NCBI GenBank assembly: GCA_019694515.1
Contig: JAIBBU010000024.1
Span: 1 to 49,065, forward strand
Direction: 5' to 3'
Length of the DNA stretch: 49,065 nt
From: Oligoflexia bacterium
GTDB taxonomy: Bacteria > Bdellovibrionota_C > UBA2361 > JBGSMV01
Shown: positions 27,300 through 36,157 of the stretch, piece after piece
Numbering within the stretch: position 1 is the first letter of the stretch
Layout of the letters: each line of letters begins with the position of its first letter
Notes under the pieces: generated by a model
What the model saw: the letters and a program-made list of their open reading frames with translations, nothing else
Told to the model about the DNA's origin: nothing
Databases searched by the model: none
Translations under genes and position numbers: made by a program

Positions 27300-28571
27300 A
27301 TGAAAAGGCGCGACTTTCTTAAGCTTTCCTCTTTAGCATCTCTAGGCGCGCTTCCGGCCTGTGGCTACCTAAAAATTGATCCGATGCACGTGCTGCTGCG
27401 GAGCGATCTGATTGAGTCCATGGAGCAGGAGCGGGCGATCATGGGCCGTGCCCGGCTGGGGTGGACTGCCGATCGACGAATTCGGGTCCTATTCGTGCGT
27501 GGCACGCCCTATGAGCGAGGTTACCAGCACGGGAAGCTCCTGCGCACGGAGGTGCAAGCCAACCTCGGGTCGCTCTACAAAAAGGCGGTCGACAAATTTC
27601 GGCTAGAGGAGCTCTTTGATGAGGCCTATGAAAGGCAGCGCCCCTATATTCCCCAGGAGTATGTGGAGGAGATGCACGGATTGGCGCATGGCTCCAAGCT
27701 GCCGTTGCATGTCATTCATGGAATTCATGCTTTGCCGGAGATCGGGGAGTGGGGTGGAAAGAAGAGGTTCAAGACCATCATTAAACAGATGATGGATGGG
27801 GAGCTCGCCACCTCCTGCAGTAATCTGACCTGCTTTAAGGGAGCCAGTAAAGATCAGCGCATGTATGTGGTGCGGATCCTTGACTGGGGGCTGCATCGAA
27901 TTTCGCGGCTGCATGAATTTCCATTGATTACCGTGGGAGTTCCCGAGAAGGGCATCCCCTACGCCAATATCGGCTGGGTAGGATTTTTAGGCGCAATCTC
28001 AGGGATGAATGCTAAAGGTATCACGCTTGGAGAAATGGGCTACGGAGATGTCCCCGGCGAAACGATGCGAGGAAAACCGATGCCATTCTTGCTTCGTGAT
28101 GTCCTCGAATATGCGTCGAACTTGAAAGACGTTAGACGAATTATTCGGGAGAGTCCCGGAACAAATTCGTTCATCTTCATGATGTCGGATGGCAAGAGCA
28201 AAGAATCGGAGCTTTATATCCGCGACCACGATCGATTTGTGGTAAAGGAAACGCCGGGCAAGGATTACGTCGACCGCGAAAACCATGTCAAAGGGGTGGA
28301 GCATACACTTTACGGCGGGCATTACCTAGACAAGATGGAGGCGGTGCTTAAGCGCTATCACGGTGGAATTACGCCGGAATTGCTGATGGATAAGATCATT
28401 CCCGAAATTGTGATGCCTTCCAACTTTCAAAATGTCGTATATGCGCCCGAAGATTTGAAATTCTGGGTCGCTAACGCCAAGAGCAAGGAAGAGGCTGCGG
28501 CCCAGCAACCATATACCTTCTTCGATTTCGGAGCGGCGCTGTCCTGGTATGGGGCCAAGCCTGCGGTCTAA
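27300..28571 (+). CDS. Tat-exported peptidase C45-type (acyl-transferase/hydrolase) lipoprotein
   Basis: The N-terminus combines a twin-arginine signal (KRRDFLK) with a lipobox (LPAC, Cys21), so the protein is probably a Tat-exported lipoprotein. The body resembles the C45 family (acyl-CoA:6-aminopenicillanic acid acyltransferase-like NTN hydrolases): YERGYQHGKLL near residue 71, a helical segment, then SCSNL with the likely nucleophile Cys173 in the family's Cys-x-x-x...GxAxKD...RxxDW arrangement (ILDWG at 193-197). NTN hydrolases of this group usually self-process before the nucleophile. The substrate is unknown; acylated amino compounds or beta-lactam-like amides are possibilities. Product of 423 residues. 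Confidence 0.75.
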   Translation: MKRRDFLKLSSLASLGALPACGYLKIDPMHVLLRSDLIESMEQERAIMGRARLGWTADRRIRVLFVRGTPYERGYQHGKLLRTEVQANLGSLYKKAVDKFRLEELFDEAYERQRPYIPQEYVEEMHGLAHGSKLPLHVIHGIHALPEIGEWGGKKRFKTIIKQMMDGELATSCSNLTCFKGASKDQRMYVVRILDWGLHRISRLHEFPLITVGVPEKGIPYANIGWVGFLGAISGMNAKGITLGEMGYGDVPGETMRGKPMPFLLRDVLEYASNLKDVRRIIRESPGTNSFIFMMSDGKSKESELYIRDHDRFVVKETPGKDYVDRENHVKGVEHTLYGGHYLDKMEAVLKRYHGGITPELLMDKIIPEIVMPSNFQNVVYAPEDLKFWVANAKSKEEAAAQQPYTFFDFGAALSWYGAKPAV

Positions 28572-28696
28572 AAGTGGCGCTCACGGGCCTTCAAGAGACT
28601 GATGATCTGGCTCAATATTCAGTGTAGACTCTGGACGCTTTATACCGCCCTCAGATTGTTTGAAGCGTGCTGCCAGCCTTCACGCAATATGCGGGC

Positions 28697-28863
28697 TAGA
28701 GCGCTTCCTGAAAGTCATTGCCGCGAGCGGAGCGAGTGGCAAGGGCTTCCGAGCGCTCGTCCACCGGAGGCGGACCCCCCCGGAGGGACAAAGATTTAGA
28801 GCGGTGCTTATCAGAAAATCAGGGTAACCCCTGGTTTGGTTTCATCCATAGGTAAGCGCTCTA
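28697..28863. mobile_element. MITE-like element with 10-bp terminal inverted repeats and TA ends
   Basis: TAGAGCGCTT (28697-28706) and AAGCGCTCTA (28854-28863) are perfect inverted repeats. If the outer TA is a target duplication the element is 163 bp, the arrangement of IS630/Tc1-mariner-type MITEs. Aligning the two ends allows a longer terminal similarity (TAGAGCGCTT[A]CCT). Inside are further hairpins: TTGCC/GGCAA around 28719-28743, TAGAGCG..CTTA (28797-28810) pairing with the right end, and CAGGG/CCCTG (28820-28832). No ORF is present. Confidence 0.4.
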
Positions 28864-28872
28864 TATTTTTTC

Positions 28873-28954
28873 TGTCCGGCTGCTGACGCAGCCGGCGCCC
28901 GAGCGGTTCTAAGGCTCACGGTAATTCTCATGGCGATTTATTTTGAGAACCGCT
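28873..28954 (+). promoter_or_regulatory. two strong hairpins just upstream of the 648-residue membrane protein gene
   Basis: CCGGCTGC tgac GCAGCCGG (28876-28895) is an 8-bp stem with a 4-base loop. AGCGGTTCT (28902-28910) and AGAACCGCT (28946-28954) form a 9-bp stem ending 15 bases before the ATG. No T-run follows either, so they look like leader structure or mobile-element remains rather than terminators. Together with the MITE-like element they fill most of the gene-free 28572-28969. Confidence 0.45.
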
Positions 28955-28969
28955 AGTTGTCCAGAAGTG

Positions 28970-30916
28970 ATGAGTAACGCAGTTCAAGTTGTTAGCGACT
29001 ATTTCGGCCGGGAAGTGCCAGCCCATGATGAGGGTCTTCGACCAGCGCCGATCGCGCCCACCACTCCCTCCGCTCGCGTGTATTGGTATTTGATTGAACT
29101 GGATGCGAATGGCGCGGCCCTGCATAACAGCTGCGAATCGCTTAGGCCGATGCTTTTTCGGCTGCGCAGTTTAATTGAAGCGCATGCAATTGAAGGCAGC
29201 GCCCAAGAGCAGGTAAGCGCGCTCCTGCAGCCATCGATAGAGGAGTTGGTGCGGGTTGGCGTGGGAATGCTGGCCCAGACTGCGCCCGGGTGGCCGCGCA
29301 ATTTGGCCGGCCTGCTCGAGAGTTCAGGTCGGCAGCTTACAGCTACTCTGGAATTCATAGGGGGGGTGCAGCTTTACCTGCAGCTTAACCAGGAGGATGG
29401 ACCGCAGTATTCTGAAGAGCTCCTGGCTGAGCATTTGAGAATCTCTGTGCCGGCCGTACTGCAGGAAATTGATGCCATTTTAGGGCTGCCCAGCCTTCAT
29501 CCGCGAGATCTGCTCACACCTGAGATGCTGCGAGAGTGGGTGCAGCGGCTTGGTTACGACTTGGAATTGCTCGATACCAACCTAGAGGAGCTGGTCGCAG
29601 CAGTCGATGTGCATGCACGGCATCATGCCTTGGTTGCATGTAATGTTCCTCCAAAACTTCGAAGCGCAGCGATCGAAGAGCTGCTTTTGGAGCAGTCCGC
29701 TGATCCCGAGACTGCTGCGGCTTTCGGCAAAGAGCTGTCGCATCTATCGAACTACGAGCTCCCGAAAGATTTAGCTTTCGGAAAGCCAGCCTCTGCTTGC
29801 AGCGACGAAAGCCCGCACCCGCTCTTTTTTGAAGAATTTGCCCGCTCCGGAGCTGCCGTGGTCTTGAGTGTGGCTTCCTCTGCTGTATGGAGCTTGATTG
29901 CAACTCTGCCCACAGAGAAAGTTGCCTTGATTCCCCTATTTAAGATCTTCAAGCTTGTACCGGGTGGGTCTTCAACCGATTTTGCGAGGGGCGTTTCGGT
30001 TTCGTTAGCCGCCCTCTTGACCAGCAATCCCTGGTTTGGATTTCGCCTGGCTGATTTTATTCAGGATACGCTTCAGCTGCTGCCAGGGATCCTATTCTTT
30101 GGTTCCTTTGGACTGGTGGCATCAAAGGGGCTCTTTGGTTGGCTGGCCAAGACTCAGAGGCAGGAGCATGAAAGCCTCTATCTGAAAATACCTGAGGATT
30201 TACGGGAACGGGTCTCAGATCGACCTTTTACAAAACCCACGGCTGGTCCTCGTAAGGTTTTCAATCATCCTTGCGCCTACCTTCTGGGTGCGCTTAGCTT
30301 GGGCGCGTCGCTCTCGCAGTTTTGGGCGCTCTCCGAGATCGACTACCCGCACTTTACTGAGTTTTACGGACCGCTTTCGCTGCTTTCCGGCGCCTTCATG
30401 ACCGCGATTGTTTTAATGAATGAGGCGCGCCTATATCGGGGTGTCTTGCACGAATACGTTAGTGACATTCAACGTGCTGCCCGCAGTGCACACGCTTGCC
30501 GCGACACGGTCCTAAGGAAAGTTTTCAGACTGGATGCCGGCATTGAGAAAGCGGTCCTCCAAAACTTCTTCGATCCGGTTCCCATTCCGCCCTCCCCTGA
30601 CGGAAAATTCGATCTGCCGGAACATTGTCGCGCAGCCTCTGATCGCGAACGCTATCTCTACTCCGTCGAACGGGCACATTTTTTAGCTGAACTTTTGACA
30701 GGCGAGCAGCGTAATAAGTTAGTGCAGGAGGTGCTGGAGGCGACTTTTCACGATCATGAACATTCCCTGACCGAAGTGCTGAGCGTGGTAAAGAGAATTC
30801 ACTGTCATCCGGAATTTTCCCGGCTGGCTTGTGAGACCGCCGATCGCAAACTGAATGACGAAGAGCTCAGGACTTTGCTCAATACAGTGGACGTTGGGAG
30901 CGTTACGGCAGCTTAA
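28970..30916 (+). CDS. membrane protein of unknown function
   Basis: ATG 28970 gives 648 residues. Residues 1-280 are soluble and helical with many Leu/Glu heptads (LRSLIEAHAIEGSAQEQVSALLQ). Residues about 290-500 hold four to five membrane helices (e.g. GAAVVLSVASSAVWSLIATL, LLPGILFFGSFGLVASKGLFG, YLLGALSLGASLSQFWAL). The C-terminal 150 residues are soluble again. No family recognised. The next genes converge on it, so it is monocistronic. Confidence 0.65.
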   Translation: MSNAVQVVSDYFGREVPAHDEGLRPAPIAPTTPSARVYWYLIELDANGAALHNSCESLRPMLFRLRSLIEAHAIEGSAQEQVSALLQPSIEELVRVGVGMLAQTAPGWPRNLAGLLESSGRQLTATLEFIGGVQLYLQLNQEDGPQYSEELLAEHLRISVPAVLQEIDAILGLPSLHPRDLLTPEMLREWVQRLGYDLELLDTNLEELVAAVDVHARHHALVACNVPPKLRSAAIEELLLEQSADPETAAAFGKELSHLSNYELPKDLAFGKPASACSDESPHPLFFEEFARSGAAVVLSVASSAVWSLIATLPTEKVALIPLFKIFKLVPGGSSTDFARGVSVSLAALLTSNPWFGFRLADFIQDTLQLLPGILFFGSFGLVASKGLFGWLAKTQRQEHESLYLKIPEDLRERVSDRPFTKPTAGPRKVFNHPCAYLLGALSLGASLSQFWALSEIDYPHFTEFYGPLSLLSGAFMTAIVLMNEARLYRGVLHEYVSDIQRAARSAHACRDTVLRKVFRLDAGIEKAVLQNFFDPVPIPPSPDGKFDLPEHCRAASDRERYLYSVERAHFLAELLTGEQRNKLVQEVLEATFHDHEHSLTEVLSVVKRIHCHPEFSRLACETADRKLNDEELRTLLNTVDVGSVTAA

Positions 30917-30947
30917 TTCGCACCTTTTATAGGTCCGATTCGCGCTT

Positions 30948-31670
30948 TCAGGTCCTGCTGGAATGAAACTCTGGCGCCCAGTTTCGTATATCTTCAGGCG
31001 TACCTAAGACATGCACCGCGGCCGGCGCAAGCACGGTGGTATACACCTCGCGACAGGGATCTTCGATCAGCCGTTGATAAAGTGGTGCCACAAATTTTTC
31101 ACGATACCCTTCGAACCGGCATTGCCTGTAGCACTCTTCATACAAGTTGAATGAGCCGAAGAAATACAGTCCAACCGTAGCAAATTCAGAGATACGGATT
31201 TTTTCGGTAATAGCCGTGACTTTGAATGCTGGATCGAATGTTACGAAGCTCCAGTGGTCTCCAGCAGCGGAAAAGGCAGGGATCCAGCCATCGCCTTTAA
31301 TCATTTCTGGCTGTAGTGCCCAGGGCTCGACATAGGTGTCGATATTATAAATCAGGATCGGCGCCTCGGCATCTTCGATCGCCGGTCTGGCTAGCAGCGC
31401 GCTGGTGGCTTGCCCATCCGTTGGTTCGGGCAGCTCCAAGTGCTCATACTTGGCGATGCCGAGTGTGCGGCAGCTCTGTTCGATTTCGCTCCGGGCAATG
31501 TACTCGCGGCGCGAAACGAAGATGAAGCTGTGCTGGTAGAAACTACGCAGACTTTCCAGCGACCATGCAAGCAGCGATTTTCCGCGCACTTCGATGCGAT
31601 GCTTGGGAACGGCGAAGCCGGCCTCGCGGAAGCGCCGTCCTTCTCCAGCCATGGTGATGATCACATTCAT
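30948..31670 (-). CDS. nucleotidyltransferase (NTP-transferase fold), sugar or alditol activating
   Basis: The N-terminal loop MAGEGRRFREAGFAVPKHRIEVRG follows the sugar-nucleotidyltransferase pattern (usual GxGxRxxPxTxxxPK, here with a shorter loop), followed by ILIYNIDTYV where the Asp of the metal-binding DxD-like motif sits (residue about 109). The 240-residue length fits single-domain enzymes. Its ATG overlaps the stop of the fused upstream gene by 4 bases, so the two are coupled and probably act in one pathway making an activated surface-polysaccharide precursor. Confidence 0.75.
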   Translation of the reverse strand: MNVIITMAGEGRRFREAGFAVPKHRIEVRGKSLLAWSLESLRSFYQHSFIFVSRREYIARSEIEQSCRTLGIAKYEHLELPEPTDGQATSALLARPAIEDAEAPILIYNIDTYVEPWALQPEMIKGDGWIPAFSAAGDHWSFVTFDPAFKVTAITEKIRISEFATVGLYFFGSFNLYEECYRQCRFEGYREKFVAPLYQRLIEDPCREVYTTVLAPAAVHVLGTPEDIRNWAPEFHSSRT

Positions 31671-33427
31671 TTCAAGATCCCAGCCCGTCGCACCGCTTTG
31701 TCGATTCGTTGGGCCCCGGTTGCAAGCATCACGATCTGTCGATGCGGATGGTCAGCATGCAGCGGAATCATACTAAGGAAGAGCAGGGCCTCGATTACTT
31801 CAACCGCATTCAACTCAGAGGCATAATCGCGCCCCAATATGCGGTTAAATAAAGCTGCGATTTGGTCCTGATAGGCAGAGGTTTGTACCACGAAGTTGAT
31901 CGAATTCGGCTCTTTGATCGCAAAAAAACGATCGTTAATGATGGCTTCATAGCGCCCGTTAAAGCTGTGGCAGAGCTTGGCTAACTCGTAGCGATAATCG
32001 CCATAGATAGTGTGGCTGCCGAACCGTCCGCGCGGGTCGATCAGCTTGATGATGCGGGTTTTAGGATCAAAGAGAATATTGCTGAGACACAGATCGCCGT
32101 GAATCACACTCAGTGCCTGCGGTGCTCCGAAGACACTATGCTCCAAGAGCGCCGGCAGCATCTCGATATATTCCTTAAGCGCGCGAAACTGCACTCCGTT
32201 TACGGTAAAAGGAGCCAGGATAAACTCTCCCAGCAGCGGGTCTTCGACCAGGGCTGCGAGCCGCGAGCAGCTCTTCTCCAGGTACATCTCAGTCAGCGCA
32301 TCCTTAATCTCATTTGCGGGGGCATGCAGCTGATAACTGCGCATCTCCTCGACGACCCTAAATATAGCAGCGATAGCGTGACTCCAAATTCCTAGGGTAT
32401 GACCCTCAAAAAGAAACAGCTCACTAAGGGTGGGGTAGCCGTAGTACTCCATGCGGATATAGGTCTTGTCGCGGCTGAGCGAGTAGTCAAAGACCTGTGG
32501 AATGTAGCATTTGAGGGAGGCTGGCAGCTCCAGATACCAGCGAATTTCCCCGGTGAATTTATCGACCTCGCTGCTTTTCTTGGTTAGCACTGCGCGGTGT
32601 TGATCAATTTCAACGCGGTTGAAAAAGCGCTTGTTTACGAATCTCTTTTTGGCCTGATAGTAATTGTCGACATGCCCAAAATCATCCCACTCTACGGCGC
32701 GTACTAAGGCGTACGGAACTTCCGAAAGATAGCCCTGTAGGGCGGAGTAGAAGCGCCCTTGCGCGGGCTCGGCACTGCTTTGCTCCAGCCACTTCAGCAG
32801 TCCTTCCGGTTTTGAGAACGAAAAGACACCGGTGAAGACGCAAGCGCTTTCGACAGTGTCGCTCTGAAAGCGGTCGCTGATACTTCTAATACCTTGATCG
32901 CCTCGTTTGAATGTAGTCCAGCGGAACGATTCGTCGATCTCGTCGTAAACAACGGCATCAGAACCAGCTAATGATTCAGGTACCCCCACCAAGGTGTCGC
33001 CAAAATTTATGATCATCGACTGAAAGCGGGATAGGTCCAGACTTTTTAATCCGTGCACCAGAGCGCTGCCTAAATCTTCCTCGGTAGGCACCTCGATTAC
33101 ATGCAGGTTAGGACGGTTGAGCCTTTTGACGTGCTGCATTACCGCTGCAGTACCTTCACTTGTAAGCAGATAAACTTCGGTTTGGTCGACTGGATAGCGC
33201 TCCAAAATGAACTCAAGCAGCACTTTACCGTTAATCGGAATAAGTACGGGGGGGATCTTCCCAACCTCCAGCTGCAACTCTCGATCGACGAAGCGTGAGC
33301 TCGGAATTAGCACCAGCACCGGCTTGTTCTCGGAAGCTACGGTGCTTTGTGAAGCAGTGGTTTGAAGCATAGAATAATTTTTTGGGGCAGCCGGTCGTCC
33401 CGGCATTAGGCTAGTGCTTCTCGGCAT
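31667..33427 (-). CDS. fusion: nucleotidyltransferase-like domain + aminoglycoside-phosphotransferase-like kinase domain
   Basis: A 586-residue protein. Residues about 35-265 look like an NTP-transferase fold (VLVLIPSSRF, IPPVLIPINGKVLLEFILERY, MIINFGDTLV with an Asp at the metal position), degenerate in the nucleotide loop. Residues about 290-550 resemble APH/choline kinases: VIHGDLCLSNILFD is the catalytic HGDxxxxN loop and LIDPRGRFG the metal-binding loop. Joining a kinase and a nucleotidyltransferase would phosphorylate then activate one substrate (compare LicA and LicC in choline decoration). The start could be ATG 33427 or the in-frame ATGs at 33406/33370. Confidence 0.7.
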   Translation of the reverse strand: MPRSTSLMPGRPAAPKNYSMLQTTASQSTVASENKPVLVLIPSSRFVDRELQLEVGKIPPVLIPINGKVLLEFILERYPVDQTEVYLLTSEGTAAVMQHVKRLNRPNLHVIEVPTEEDLGSALVHGLKSLDLSRFQSMIINFGDTLVGVPESLAGSDAVVYDEIDESFRWTTFKRGDQGIRSISDRFQSDTVESACVFTGVFSFSKPEGLLKWLEQSSAEPAQGRFYSALQGYLSEVPYALVRAVEWDDFGHVDNYYQAKKRFVNKRFFNRVEIDQHRAVLTKKSSEVDKFTGEIRWYLELPASLKCYIPQVFDYSLSRDKTYIRMEYYGYPTLSELFLFEGHTLGIWSHAIAAIFRVVEEMRSYQLHAPANEIKDALTEMYLEKSCSRLAALVEDPLLGEFILAPFTVNGVQFRALKEYIEMLPALLEHSVFGAPQALSVIHGDLCLSNILFDPKTRIIKLIDPRGRFGSHTIYGDYRYELAKLCHSFNGRYEAIINDRFFAIKEPNSINFVVQTSAYQDQIAALFNRILGRDYASELNAVEVIEALLFLSMIPLHADHPHRQIVMLATGAQRIDKAVRRAGILK

Positions 33428-33584
33428 CTCCCCTTTAGGTGCACCTAACCCCCTGCATTACTTAGATGATAGCCGCGGCGAACCGGAACGACGAATATTC
33501 CGCAGGAATTTCAGCTAGTTGGGCCGCTTAATTAGTCCGCTTTGATCTTTAGCGGCCTTCACAATCAGCCGATCTTTAGAGGTA

Positions 33585-34379
33585 ATGAAGACTAAGCTCG
33601 ATGTGCTCGTATTCGAGGACAGCGTATCCAATACCGAGGGCCTAAAGCAGGCGCTTGAGAGCCACTATGAGCTTAGAAGCTTCGATACCGCGGCCAACGT
33701 TCCGGACCTGCTTCAGCTGCATATCGAGAATCATTACGATATGTGTCTGGTCTATGACACCTGGCCGAATGAAACAGTTGAGATGTTCTACAAGGACTAC
33801 CTTAAACTGGAGCGTAACACTAAATGTGTCTTTGCTCAGATCAAGAATCAGGTTCCTGAAAAATTCGATCGAACCAGTTTGCGCCATCTGGGATTTACTA
33901 CGGTAGTTTCAACCGCTATCAACGCACACGATCTAACGGCGCTGCGGCTAGCTTTCCGTGAAAAACGCCAAATTACAGTTGAAGAGCGAATCGATAATGT
34001 CGAGCAGGCCGTAAAACTTCTGATCAAGGATGTTGATCGAATCGCGAGCGACCGAAAGCGCGGGCGGGATAAGTCTCTGCAGGGAGTCTCAGCGCAGTTT
34101 ATCTCCGGCCAGACGCAGGTGGATCCGGCGGTGTTGGAGGCGTATTTCGATAAATTGGCGCAGGAGACTGAATCCGCTGCGCCGACTGAACATACCGAAA
34201 TTGTGGTGCCGGAGGAGGTAGTCGAAAAAGAGCTGCCGGGGTTGTCTAAGGATGGATATGCGGGCGCCAGCAATCGTGTCTGGAAGAAACTGGTTAAAGC
34301 TTTTGGCCGCAAAGGGGAATCCGAAGAAAGGGCGGCCGAGCTGCCTCCGGAATCCGATCCGCCTACGAAACCCGAATAG
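33585..34379 (+). CDS. receiver-like protein (CheY fold, degenerate) with C-terminal helical extension
   Basis: Residues about 5-115 read as a response-regulator receiver: VLVFEDSV with acidic pair Glu11-Asp12, MCLVYDTWPN with Asp58 in the phosphoacceptor position, then a Lys-like region near FAQIKNQ. The usual Thr/Ser and Lys of motif IV/V are hard to place, so phosphorylation is uncertain. Residues 120-165 are helical and probably coiled coil; the last 90 residues are acidic and Pro/Glu-rich. No output domain is recognisable, suggesting protein-protein interaction. It is divergent from the kinase fusion. Confidence 0.55.
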   Translation: MKTKLDVLVFEDSVSNTEGLKQALESHYELRSFDTAANVPDLLQLHIENHYDMCLVYDTWPNETVEMFYKDYLKLERNTKCVFAQIKNQVPEKFDRTSLRHLGFTTVVSTAINAHDLTALRLAFREKRQITVEERIDNVEQAVKLLIKDVDRIASDRKRGRDKSLQGVSAQFISGQTQVDPAVLEAYFDKLAQETESAAPTEHTEIVVPEEVVEKELPGLSKDGYAGASNRVWKKLVKAFGRKGESEERAAELPPESDPPTKPE

Positions 34380-34458
34380 CACGCAGACCTTGAAATCCTA
34401 ACGTATAGCACAAAGTGGCCTGGCGTAATGCTGCGCCTCTGAGCATGATTATTCGTGC

Positions 34459-36147
34459 ATGCCAAAGTCTGCTAAAGCCAAGCGCAACATAAACCTAACC
34501 GAACTGTTCTGCGTCAGCGCGCTTTTGCTGGCCCTAAATTTGACCGGGCTTGGGACACGCTGGTTTTCGACCCGGGGAGAAGCACGCGAAGCCTTAGTCG
34601 CGCAGTCGATGGAGCAGGGGGGAAGCTGGGTGCTGGGCAGCGGTTACGGGGGGGACGTGCCCTCTAAGCCGCCCCTTTTACATTGGTTGATTGCTACCTC
34701 GGCCAATCTAGTGGGGGAGCCAGTTTCTGAACTCAGCGCCCGATTGCCCTCGGCCTTGGCCGCCTCCCTCTTTTGTCTGTTGTTTTTCATTTTCCTTTGC
34801 CGGCGCACTGACAAGCGGTTGGCGTATTTGACGGTAGGAGTATTGGCGCTCTCAGCGGAGTGGCTGCGTGCTGCTGGAGCTTGTCGTGTTGATATGTGCC
34901 TCGCGGTGTTTATGGCCGGCGGCCTCCTGGTTTACCTGAGTTGGAAAGAGCAGCGCGAGATCGGTCTGTTGTGGCTCGTGGGGGCATGTTTGGGAGCGGC
35001 GGTACTCTCGAAAGGACCGGTCGGCGCGTTGCTCCCGCTAGTTATTATTACGCTGGATCAGCTCGCGGATCGAAGATCGCTGCCATACATCGCTTCCCGC
35101 GGCTTGGTGATCTTGGGAGTTGCTTTGCTTGTGAGCGGCTGGTGGTACTGGGCGGCGATGGAAGCCGGAGGCGATCGTTTTTTTGACAAGGTATTTTACG
35201 AGAACTTCTCGCGACTTTCGAGCAGCATGGACGATGAACCCCATAAACATTCGCTCTTCTACCTTTTGGGAACAATTCCAATCGGGCTTTTACCTTGGAG
35301 CCTGCTGCTATTGGCGCTTCTCCCGGAAGCAGTTTGGCGGCGTGATTTCTCGATCCGCGGGATGAGCGAGCGTTTCAACAAAGCCGAGGCTTTCACACGC
35401 TTTGCGCTCATGGCCAGCTTAGTAATCATCACCTTTTTTTGTATTCCCTCCAGCAAGCGCAGTGTCTATTTGCTGCCGGCTTATCCTTTCTTTGCTTATC
35501 TCACAGCCAAGCTGCTGCTACAGATTGAAGCTCGCAAGCCGTACTTGTGGCGCATCTTTGCGATCTCGTTAGCATCGCTCTCCCTCTTAATAGTTTTAAT
35601 TTTGGTCAGCGGGCGCGGTTTGGCTGCGATCTGGCCGAGTTCGTCCGCCAGTAATGATTTTGTTGCGAACGCTCTGGCAAATTTTCCGGGAAGTTTGTCC
35701 TTCTTCTCGGTTTTACTGCTGCTTGTCCCAGTGATCGCGGCGCTCCTGGTGCTGCTCGAGGTGCGCCGCCCCCGTTGGAAAAAGAGTGTGCTGCTGCTAT
35801 CCGGTATCCAGCTATTCAGCCTGCTGTGGAGCCTGAATGCTGTAATCGTTGGCGGGTTCACTAACCAACTTTCCGTACGGCCCGAAATGGAGGCGATCGA
35901 AGCGGCAGTTAGGGACTCGCCGCGGCTCTATTCATTCCGGTATGAGTTCTACGCCGCCAGTTTTTATCTAAAGCGCCGGATCGATCGGCTCACATCAGCA
36001 CCGCCGCCAGGTAGTACTGTATTTCTAATGGAGAGAGATCTAGCAGAGTTCGAACATCAATACGGTACGGCTGGACGCCGTATATTTCGTTCTTCAAGCA
36101 GCATTGAGCGACCCGGGGCTAGGTTGATGTTGATAAAAATTTCTTAG
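34459..36147 (+). CDS. ArnT/PMT-like glycosyltransferase
   Basis: A 562-residue GT-C membrane enzyme with about twelve helices. The first loop has the acidic STRGEAREALVA segment and KPPLLHWLIA, matching the corresponding KPPLNYWL of the other such enzyme in this window (18614-20272); the two are probably paralogues with different substrates. It starts at ATG 34459 and is followed after 10 bases by uppP, linking sugar transfer from undecaprenyl-phosphate carriers with carrier recycling. Confidence 0.85.
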   Translation: MPKSAKAKRNINLTELFCVSALLLALNLTGLGTRWFSTRGEAREALVAQSMEQGGSWVLGSGYGGDVPSKPPLLHWLIATSANLVGEPVSELSARLPSALAASLFCLLFFIFLCRRTDKRLAYLTVGVLALSAEWLRAAGACRVDMCLAVFMAGGLLVYLSWKEQREIGLLWLVGACLGAAVLSKGPVGALLPLVIITLDQLADRRSLPYIASRGLVILGVALLVSGWWYWAAMEAGGDRFFDKVFYENFSRLSSSMDDEPHKHSLFYLLGTIPIGLLPWSLLLLALLPEAVWRRDFSIRGMSERFNKAEAFTRFALMASLVIITFFCIPSSKRSVYLLPAYPFFAYLTAKLLLQIEARKPYLWRIFAISLASLSLLIVLILVSGRGLAAIWPSSSASNDFVANALANFPGSLSFFSVLLLLVPVIAALLVLLEVRRPRWKKSVLLLSGIQLFSLLWSLNAVIVGGFTNQLSVRPEMEAIEAAVRDSPRLYSFRYEFYAASFYLKRRIDRLTSAPPPGSTVFLMERDLAEFEHQYGTAGRRIFRSSSSIERPGARLMLIKIS

Positions 36148-36157
36148 GAAGTTGAAT

